NCBI RefSeq assembly: GCF_900110105.1 | Contig: NZ_FOCL01000001.1 | Coordinates: forward strand, 372,001-436,000 | DNA: 64,000 bases | Source: Mucilaginibacter gossypiicola | Lineage (GTDB): Bacteria > Bacteroidota > Bacteroidia > Sphingobacteriales > Sphingobacteriaceae | Reading direction: 5' to 3' | In this document: positions 54,153 through 61,346 of the stretch, in pieces | Layout of the letters: every line of letters starts with the position of its first letter | Position numbering within the stretch: the first letter of the stretch is position 1 | Translations under genes and position numbers: made by a program | The notes under the pieces: model-generated | Told to the model about the DNA's origin: nothing | Database searches by the model: none | Seen by the model: only the letters and a program-made list of their open reading frames with translations

Positions 54153-55838
54153 TTATTTCAGATTGTCTTTCATCGCTTTTCCCGGTTCATCTTTATAGGG
54201 CGTCCAATAGTTACGGGGATCGCGTTTAAAACCGTACTTACGTTTAGCCGAAGGACGGGGATAGGGCAGAGGGTCCTGCATGCGCAGCTCCCATGTCATA
54301 ATATCCTGAAGCAGCTCTGCCTGTTTTACGGCACACTCACTGTTGCCATACAGGTTATTCACTTCGGCAGGGTCTTTTACCAGGTTATAAAGCTGGCCGG
54401 TACCTTGCATATCATATACCAGCTTCCAGTCGCCTTTGCGCAGCATACGCATAGTGCCGCTTTGCGACCATGTGTTGAGCTCATCAAACTCTGTACGGCC
54501 TTTAACGATTGTACCGTCCTGGGTATATGGATCATATTCATTTAAATTGGTAAAATGCAGGCCACCATAACCTTGCTGGGCAATGACGCTTTCAAACTCG
54601 GCCCGGGGATAGGTTTTGCCGCTAAGCAGCGGCCACAAGCTTCGGCCCTGAACCCCCTCGGGTAAATTCACGTTCAACATATCGCAAATGGTAGGCATAA
54701 TATCAATGTTTGATACGTGGGCCTCATGTGGGTTTGCGTTTTTTGAAATACCAGGTCCGTTCCAGATCATAGGGATACGTGTAAGGCACTCTGGCACTTC
54801 CACGCCTTTTTTAATCAAGCCATATTCACCCGCAAAATCACCATGATCGGCTACGAAAACGATAATGCTGTTGTCGGTAAGTTGCTTTTCCTCTAAGAAA
54901 TTGACGAAGCGTTTCATCTGGTCATCAATTAAACGCAGCATGCCATAATAATTGCTCCTGATACGGGGTATATTCTTTTCGAAATTAGGGTATCCCATTT
55001 CGGTCATTTTCCGGTGCAGCACCCATTTATTGCCTTTTTTTGGTAACGCGTCTTTGCCGGCACTAACCGGCGGCAGGGTATCTGGCTTAAATAATGAGTA
55101 ATAAGGTTCGGACACCTGGTAGGGATTGTGCGGCTCGGGGATAGACATGTAAAGAAAAAAGGGGGCCTTCTTATCGGTAGTTACCTTGCTTATCCAATCC
55201 ATCGAATCGGTAACAATGCGGGCCGGCTGCTGCATTTCGGCCGGGAAAGGCGCGGGATTTGGGTCGAAATAAAAATGCGTGCTTTCCAGGTAATCATTCA
55301 CTTTTTTTACTTCAGGGTCATTGTTGCCAAGCTCAGACAGGTGATTATATTCTACCCAATGGTCAAAGTGTTGTTTAGTTAAATAAGTATGGTTTTTACC
55401 AATTAATGCGGTCTGATATCCTTTAGCTTTTACTACATCAACTAAATCTGCCTTGAAAGTGGCATCCTGAATATTCCAGTTTGAGCGAACACGCGTTGCA
55501 TTTGGAAAACGTCCGGTCATCATAGACGTACGGCTTGGCACACATGCCGGTGCCGCGCAATATGATTTATTAAACCATGTGCCACTTTTAGCCAGGCTAT
55601 CTAAAAAGGGAGTTGTATCTAACGAAAAACCTTCGCGTTTGCAGGCATCGGCCCTCATCTGATCGGCAATAACAAGTACAATATTGGGCGCAGGCTGATC
55701 AGAATGCCCGACTGTTAAAGATATTTTGGGAGATGTGTTGCCGGTAGGCGCTGCTTTTAAAGCTACCGGCAGCATGCCGGCAATAGCCAGGTTCCCCAAT
55801 TGCTTTAATGCCTGTTTACGACTGATGTTTTTATTCAT
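54153..55838 (-). CDS. Sulfatase, Cys-type (FGE-dependent)
   Basis: 561 aa from ATG 55838 (in-frame codons upstream to 55886 are rejected). The sulfatase signature C-x-P-S-R occurs as CVPSRTSMMTGR with Cys99 as the future formylglycine; other metal residues are in LVIADQMRADA and IIVFVADHGDFAGEYGL. The N-terminus ISRKQALKQLGNLAIAGMLP is Tat-like with RK in place of RR. Tat export would suit folding and Cys modification in the cytoplasm. Followed by its activating enzyme gene. Glycan target not deducible. Confidence 0.92.
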   Translation of the reverse strand: MNKNISRKQALKQLGNLAIAGMLPVALKAAPTGNTSPKISLTVGHSDQPAPNIVLVIADQMRADACKREGFSLDTTPFLDSLAKSGTWFNKSYCAAPACVPSRTSMMTGRFPNATRVRSNWNIQDATFKADLVDVVKAKGYQTALIGKNHTYLTKQHFDHWVEYNHLSELGNNDPEVKKVNDYLESTHFYFDPNPAPFPAEMQQPARIVTDSMDWISKVTTDKKAPFFLYMSIPEPHNPYQVSEPYYSLFKPDTLPPVSAGKDALPKKGNKWVLHRKMTEMGYPNFEKNIPRIRSNYYGMLRLIDDQMKRFVNFLEEKQLTDNSIIVFVADHGDFAGEYGLIKKGVEVPECLTRIPMIWNGPGISKNANPHEAHVSNIDIMPTICDMLNVNLPEGVQGRSLWPLLSGKTYPRAEFESVIAQQGYGGLHFTNLNEYDPYTQDGTIVKGRTEFDELNTWSQSGTMRMLRKGDWKLVYDMQGTGQLYNLVKDPAEVNNLYGNSECAVKQAELLQDIMTWELRMQDPLPYPRPSAKRKYGFKRDPRNYWTPYKDEPGKAMKDNLK

Positions 55839-55920
55839 AGGATTCAAATAACTTATTGCAACCTTTGTTAAGCGGGCAATGCCCAAAAAAATATTTGTTA
55901 ATGAGCGTTTCAGCTATAGT

Positions 55921-56853
55921 TTATTCCTGTTCCAGGTAGCGAAAAGAAGCCGGCTCTATTGCAATAACTGCGGGATTGTTATCGCTTAAATTGATCCGTA
56001 CAATAGCAGTTTTTCGCTTGCCAGTGCTGCCGTTAGATTCGTGCGTATGAAAAACGTAATACAGCTTTTTGTCTTTCCCCCAAAACAGATCACCATGGCC
56101 GGAACCATTTTGACTTGTGTTTTTTCTGCTTATTATAGGATTATTGCCGTATTTGCTCCATGGCCCAAATGGAGATGTTGAGGTTGCATAACCTACAGCG
56201 TAATCGATGTTTCTAAAATCATTGGCCGAATAAAACAGGTAGTATAAACTGCCAAACTTTACCACCGTTGGGCCTTCAGACACAGGCCATGGCGCATTAG
56301 CTGTGTTTTCCCATCCTTGTTCTGCATGGATACACGCAGTTACTTTTGAGGAGTCTATATCCATATCATTATTAAGCCGGGCGGCAAAGATGCGGTTACC
56401 TTCCTGTAGCCGCACAAAATACAGGTACATATCGCCATTGCTATCCTTAAAAATAAACGGGTCTATCTGTTTGCCGCTTAATGAAATTGATTTGAGCGTT
56501 TTTTGAGTGAATGGGCCTAAAGGGCTGTTGCTTTCTGCTATGGCAATGTGTTCATCAGCAGTATAGGCCATGAAGTATTTTCCTTTATGTTTAAATACCT
56601 GCGGTGCCCAAAAACCTTTTGTACCATAACTGTCACCCTTTAATAAAGCATTCCGGCTTTGCAAATGCCAGCTTTTTAAATCGGTTGAAGTATATACAGC
56701 AAAGCCATCTGCACGGCCGGTGCCATATAGATAGTAAGTGCCACCATCTAAGAATATAGTGGGATCGGCAAGTGAGATAGGTTCTTTCCCGGTTTGTGCA
56801 TAAGTGGTGGTAATTAACAGTGAGAGCAGCAGTGTAATAATTTGTTTTTGCAT
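55921..56853 (-). CDS. GH43-like glycoside hydrolase, secreted
   Basis: 310 aa from ATG 56853, starting a signal peptide (MQKQIITLLLSLLITTTYAQ); codons further upstream overlap the response-regulator gene. Five-bladed propeller with catalytic base Asp30 in SLADPTIFLDGGTYYLYGT, the pKa-modulating Asp in QIDPFIFKDSNG and the acid Glu in PVSEGPTVVKFG. GH43 enzymes act on arabinose-, xylose- or galactose-containing chains; specificity here is open. 1 nt after the response regulator, so the same operon. Confidence 0.88.
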   Translation of the reverse strand: MQKQIITLLLSLLITTTYAQTGKEPISLADPTIFLDGGTYYLYGTGRADGFAVYTSTDLKSWHLQSRNALLKGDSYGTKGFWAPQVFKHKGKYFMAYTADEHIAIAESNSPLGPFTQKTLKSISLSGKQIDPFIFKDSNGDMYLYFVRLQEGNRIFAARLNNDMDIDSSKVTACIHAEQGWENTANAPWPVSEGPTVVKFGSLYYLFYSANDFRNIDYAVGYATSTSPFGPWSKYGNNPIISRKNTSQNGSGHGDLFWGKDKKLYYVFHTHESNGSTGKRKTAIVRINLSDNNPAVIAIEPASFRYLEQE

Positions 56854-56854
56854 T

Positions 56855-57622
56855 TTATATTTCTTTAGGCAATGAGTTGATATACTCCACCGGAGGCACA
56901 TTGAAGTATTTTTGGAAGTTTTTGTTAAAAATACTTTGAGAACTATAACCAACCATCCGGGCAATTTCAGATAAGGTAAATTCATTCTGTGCGATAAGCC
57001 GCGCCGCTTTTTTCAGTCGTGTAATATCAATAAGTTCTTTTGGTGACAGCGAGGAGAGTGATTTTATTTTGCGATAGAATGTTGGGCGGCTCATGTTCAT
57101 GTGCTCGGCCAGTTTATCAATATCCATATTTACATCCCTGATGTTTTTACGGATGTATTCGTCAAGTTTTTTCAGAAAAGCCTCATCTGTTTTTGAATGG
57201 GCCATTACCCGTACATCTTCAAAGGGCGAGCTTGCAAAATGGGCTTTTATTTTTAGCCGGTTCTTTAAAAGGTTAGCTATCTGCAGTTGTAGCAGCTCTG
57301 GCGAAAATGGTTTTTGAATATACACATCGGCACCAACCTCAAGGCCTTCGATATGCGCTTTATACGTATTTTTTGATGTAAGTAACACTACCGGAATATG
57401 GCAAAATTCAACGTTTGATTTTACCATTTGGCAAAGTTGAAACCCATCTATTCCGGGCATCATTATATCAGATATGATGAGATCTATAATTTCGGCATTT
57501 AAAATATCCTGAGCTATTTCACCATTCGCAGCCAAATGTAGTTTGTAAGTATCCCCTAAAACTTCCGATAAAAATTCCAGTATATCTTCATTATCGTCAA
57601 TAATTAAAACACTATAGTCCAT
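56855..57622 (-). CDS. Response regulator with AraC-type DNA-binding domain
   Basis: 255 aa. Receiver domain with phosphoacceptor Asp52 (DLIISDIMMPGIDG) and Lys in YIQKPFSPE, then an AraC helix-turn-helix pair (NMDIDKLAEHMNMSRPTFYRK and LSEIARMVGYSSQSIFNKNFQK) near residues 160-245. This is exactly the C-terminal half of a classical hybrid two-component system protein, here as a separate gene 2 nt after its kinase and 1 nt before the GH43 gene. Probably activates this operon and the divergent susC gene. Confidence 0.95.
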   Translation of the reverse strand: MDYSVLIIDDNEDILEFLSEVLGDTYKLHLAANGEIAQDILNAEIIDLIISDIMMPGIDGFQLCQMVKSNVEFCHIPVVLLTSKNTYKAHIEGLEVGADVYIQKPFSPELLQLQIANLLKNRLKIKAHFASSPFEDVRVMAHSKTDEAFLKKLDEYIRKNIRDVNMDIDKLAEHMNMSRPTFYRKIKSLSSLSPKELIDITRLKKAARLIAQNEFTLSEIARMVGYSSQSIFNKNFQKYFNVPPVEYINSLPKEI

Positions 57623-57624
57623 GC

Positions 57625-60600
57625 TTATTCTATTTTTTTCCAGCTTCCCAAATTAAATTCAATTTCCTGGTGCACCGGTAATGTTAATTCAAAAATGGTC
57701 ATATTAGCGCTGCCCGAAATTATTTTTAACGCCCCATTATGTAAATTAGTTAAAGACCTGGCCAGTGACAGGCCAATACCTGTGCCCGGTTTATCGTCAC
57801 CCCGCAGCCTGAAAAAGGGTTCAAAAATCCGTTCACTAAATTCATCAGGGATACCTTTACCGTCGTTACTAAACCTGATGGTAAATACTTCATCGGTGAC
57901 GTTGAATTCTGCAACAGATACAATAGCTTTTGTTGCGGCATATTTAATAGCATTGGATAGGAGGTTACCGCAAATCTTAACCAAGGCCTCTCTGTCAACA
58001 AAGGCCTCCACATGATTTTGGGGTAATTCAAGGCTTAAGCTAATATTGCTTTTTCGCGCTTCCTGCTCAAAGGCTAAAATTTGTTCTTCCAATAAATTTA
58101 TGATATCGGCATTAACAAAATTTAACCCAAACTGGTGCATTTCTGCTTTTCGGAAATCAAGCAGCTGGTCTGTAAGCTCGGCCAGGCGTTTTGCATTTTT
58201 ATCAACCATCAGCAAACTCTTTTTGATGCCGGGCTGCTCCTCCGTTTTTTTTATCAACCACTCGATAGGGCCCACAATCAGTGTTAACGGAGTTTGTATC
58301 TCATGGGCTATGTTTGTAAAAAACTCAATTTTTGCTTCGTAAATCTCTTTCTTTTTTTCATGTTCAAATAGCTGTAGCTTGTTCTGATTTTTTCGCTCCA
58401 GGTACCTGTGATAATAACGGATTGACAAATAAAGGCTAATAGCTAATATGCACAGGTAAATAAAATATGCGGTGTAGCTTTTCCAGAAAGGTGGTAAAAT
58501 TTTAATATATATCCGGCGTTGATTACCCTTCCAACTGCCAACATTACTTTCGGCCTGTACAATAAATGTATAATCACCCGGAGCGAGGTCTGTAAAATAT
58601 GCATTTCTGTTGCTGTTAAGATATGTCCAGTTTTTGTCCAGGCCCTTCATTAAGTATTTATACCTTGTAACCTTTGGAGAGGAATAATTAAGTGCTGCAA
58701 ACTCAATACTGAAGTTATTTTGATAGTGCCGTAGTATAATAGTATCCGTAAATAAAATGGATTTAGAAAGCGGGCTATCTTCTTCATTCGGCACTATCTC
58801 TTTATTGTTGATCTGAAAGCCGGTAATGTAAGTTGGCGGGCATGGATCTTTCCTGTCAAATTGAGCCGGATTGAAAGCAATCATTCCCTTTACCGATCCG
58901 AAATACATTTTGCCGGCAGCGTCTTTATATGCCGAATTATAGTTGAACTGATCTGTTATAAGCCCATTTGACTGTGTATAGGTTTTACACTGTCCCGAGC
59001 GTAAATCAAGGCATATTAATCCTTTAAGCGAACTCACCCATAAGTGTTTCGCACTATCTTCCAGTATACTTAATATCACGTTGCTGGGCAGGCCGTTTTC
59101 GGTAGTATACTTTTTTATGGTTTTATGATCAGGGTACAATTTTATCAATCCGCCGCCGTCTGTAGCAAACCATAAGCAATGGTTGCTGTCTTCCAATATA
59201 TTATGCACGGCAAATTCATTGATAAATTTGTTTTTAACCTTATCCCCAAAGCGGATATTGCCGTGCTGGCCGGTTTTAGGATTATAATAAAAGGCTCCCT
59301 GAGATACACTGCCGGTCCAAACATTCCCTTGCGTATCTTCTTTGATATCAAACACATATGAATTGTATGGTATTTGTTTAACGCGGTTAAATATTTTGCT
59401 TTTCCTATCGTAGGTAAACAGGCCGGAGCCATGATAGGCGGTGCCGATGAGTAAAGTACTGTCTTTGGTAAGATAGATGCAAAGTACAAAATCACTCACC
59501 TTATCATTTTTGTCGCCAACAAGTTTAAACCTGTCCGTCACTAAGCCGGTGCGCATATCCATGACCTCCATACCATGATAAAATGGGCCGATGAACAACT
59601 GGTTATCTAATGCCAGTAAACCATGTATGTTTGGATAAGATACATCCCCGGATTTTCCGGAAGCGGTATAAACTGTAAATTTCCCTGTTTTTAAGTTAAG
59701 CTTGTTGATGCCGGCATCTTCGGTACCTATCCATAAATTTCCTTTGTTATCGGAAACGATTTCCCGTACAGCATCACCCGAGATAGAATTTGCCCCTTGC
59801 AACGGGTAATATTTTTCAAACCGTGCATTTTCAGGTGAGTAGTAATTTACTCCGCCAAAAAAGGTGCCTGCCCATATGCCGCCCTGTTTATCCTTACATA
59901 TGGTGTATACAGCATTATCGGCAAGTGAAAAAGGATCGCCAATTCTTTTTTGCAAATGCTGACTTGTGTTTTTGGTTAAGTCATAAATAAAGATGCCTGA
60001 TTCGGTGGCTATCCAGTATTCTTTACCGTTGCCGGCGGTAATGTCACGCACATATGTTTCGACATTATTGTTATCAATTAATCGTAATGTCCTGATTAAA
60101 CCTGTTTTGATGTTATAGCTTTTCAGCCCCTGTTTAAAGCAGCCTATTAATACTTCGTTTTCGTTGACAGGATATATTTTACTGATAGACCGCAGATTGG
60201 CCGGAATATGCTCATCAACTATTCGCACTTTACTGATCAGCTTTAGGGTAGGGGTATAGATACTAATCAGCCCATCGTCATTCCCCATCCATAAGTTAGC
60301 CTTGCCATCGATGGTTAAACATGATGCCTTGATTTTTAGATTGTCAATACTCTTTTCCTGCTGATTGTATTTGTACAGGTTAAAATTAGCCAGGAACCAT
60401 ACATTATTTTCCCTGTCAACCAAAACATGGCTGATGTAATTTTGCGGGGCAATTTCAAGAGGGGTGAAAACTTCATTACGGGGATCGTACTGATAAATAC
60501 CTTTACCTGTACCAATCCATAATATGCCTTTTTTATCTTCGGCAATAGCGGTAATAATATTGTTTCCAATATTACCAAACCTGCTTTTTTTGTTTTTATA

Positions 60601-60810
60601 AGTTATAAAACTATAACCATCAAAACGGTTCAGTCCTCCGCGGGTACCAATCCATATTAAGCCCTTGTTGTCTTGAATAATAGATGTAACCGAATTATGT
60701 ACCAATCCTTCATCAGCCTGATAGTGCTTAAAATAATATTGCGCATTGCAAGGTAAAGCTGCGAATTGTAACAGCAGGCTTACCAAAACGATATAACTGA
60801 GTAGGCGCAT
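57625..60810 (-). CDS. Sensor histidine kinase with periplasmic Reg_prop domains (split hybrid system)
   Basis: 1061 aa from ATG 60810. Signal peptide, then two seven-bladed-propeller-type regions of about a dozen Reg_prop repeats (IWIGTRGGLNRFDG, LWIGTGKGIYQYDP, LWFATDGGGLIKLYP), a Y_Y_Y domain (YKYLMKGLDKNWTYL), one membrane helix, HisKA with His836 in NIAHEIQTPLTL and an HATPase (NLLSNAIKYA, DGKGIPDEF, GTGIGLSLARS). Senses oligosaccharide in the periplasm. It stops after the ATPase; the receiver and AraC parts are encoded by the next gene 2 nt downstream. Confidence 0.95.
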   Translation of the reverse strand: MRLLSYIVLVSLLLQFAALPCNAQYYFKHYQADEGLVHNSVTSIIQDNKGLIWIGTRGGLNRFDGYSFITYKNKKSRFGNIGNNIITAIAEDKKGILWIGTGKGIYQYDPRNEVFTPLEIAPQNYISHVLVDRENNVWFLANFNLYKYNQQEKSIDNLKIKASCLTIDGKANLWMGNDDGLISIYTPTLKLISKVRIVDEHIPANLRSISKIYPVNENEVLIGCFKQGLKSYNIKTGLIRTLRLIDNNNVETYVRDITAGNGKEYWIATESGIFIYDLTKNTSQHLQKRIGDPFSLADNAVYTICKDKQGGIWAGTFFGGVNYYSPENARFEKYYPLQGANSISGDAVREIVSDNKGNLWIGTEDAGINKLNLKTGKFTVYTASGKSGDVSYPNIHGLLALDNQLFIGPFYHGMEVMDMRTGLVTDRFKLVGDKNDKVSDFVLCIYLTKDSTLLIGTAYHGSGLFTYDRKSKIFNRVKQIPYNSYVFDIKEDTQGNVWTGSVSQGAFYYNPKTGQHGNIRFGDKVKNKFINEFAVHNILEDSNHCLWFATDGGGLIKLYPDHKTIKKYTTENGLPSNVILSILEDSAKHLWVSSLKGLICLDLRSGQCKTYTQSNGLITDQFNYNSAYKDAAGKMYFGSVKGMIAFNPAQFDRKDPCPPTYITGFQINNKEIVPNEEDSPLSKSILFTDTIILRHYQNNFSIEFAALNYSSPKVTRYKYLMKGLDKNWTYLNSNRNAYFTDLAPGDYTFIVQAESNVGSWKGNQRRIYIKILPPFWKSYTAYFIYLCILAISLYLSIRYYHRYLERKNQNKLQLFEHEKKKEIYEAKIEFFTNIAHEIQTPLTLIVGPIEWLIKKTEEQPGIKKSLLMVDKNAKRLAELTDQLLDFRKAEMHQFGLNFVNADIINLLEEQILAFEQEARKSNISLSLELPQNHVEAFVDREALVKICGNLLSNAIKYAATKAIVSVAEFNVTDEVFTIRFSNDGKGIPDEFSERIFEPFFRLRGDDKPGTGIGLSLARSLTNLHNGALKIISGSANMTIFELTLPVHQEIEFNLGSWKKIE

Positions 60811-60822
60811 AATTAGTTGAAC

Positions 60823-60830
60823 CAAATATA
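60823..60830 (-). promoter_or_regulatory. -7 promoter element TATATTTG for the sensor-kinase operon
   Basis: Exact TAnnTTTG on the minus strand, 12 nt before the kinase ATG. Confidence 0.5.
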
Positions 60831-61346
60831 GATAAACGGCATGGGTATAGCAGGCGTTGACGAAGCCCTGAGATAGGAGGTAAAAGCCTATGTCTTCATT
60901 ATGAACTGACAGTCAATTTGTTATACATATCTACTAAGACTAATGATTTGTAATTTGAGACAAATCGACAAAAAGTTGAACAGAATTTGCGAATCCCATT
61001 CGTTTATTTTGACCCTCAATAAACCCAAATAATAAAAAACATCCTGCAATTTTTTTCGTCGTCAACGCGTCTGTGAGGATTTTGCAGCATACATCAATAT
61101 TTTATGAATAACACTCCCGGCAATTTAGCCCAGGGAACAACTGCGTGAAAACTAACAACCTATTAATCTACTAAACCGCAATAGCATATGAAGAAAACAG
61201 ACTTTTGAAAAATACAATCGGCCGGTAATATTTTAATTATCAACCCTCAATACAAAAGCCCGGAATACTTTTCAAATATCCTTTGCCGTCGCGCAATCGT
61301 GCTTTTTAATTGAGTTATCAATCCAATAATAAACCAATTTCCAAAT
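60831..61346. other. 516-bp divergent intergenic region
   Basis: Between the sensor kinase and the second SusC. No open frame beyond a 6-codon one, no GTGTACGTACAC and no exact TAnnTTTG facing susC were found; TATCCTTTG near 61275 is one base too long. The region must hold the response-regulator sites, but I cannot recognise them. Confidence 0.4.
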
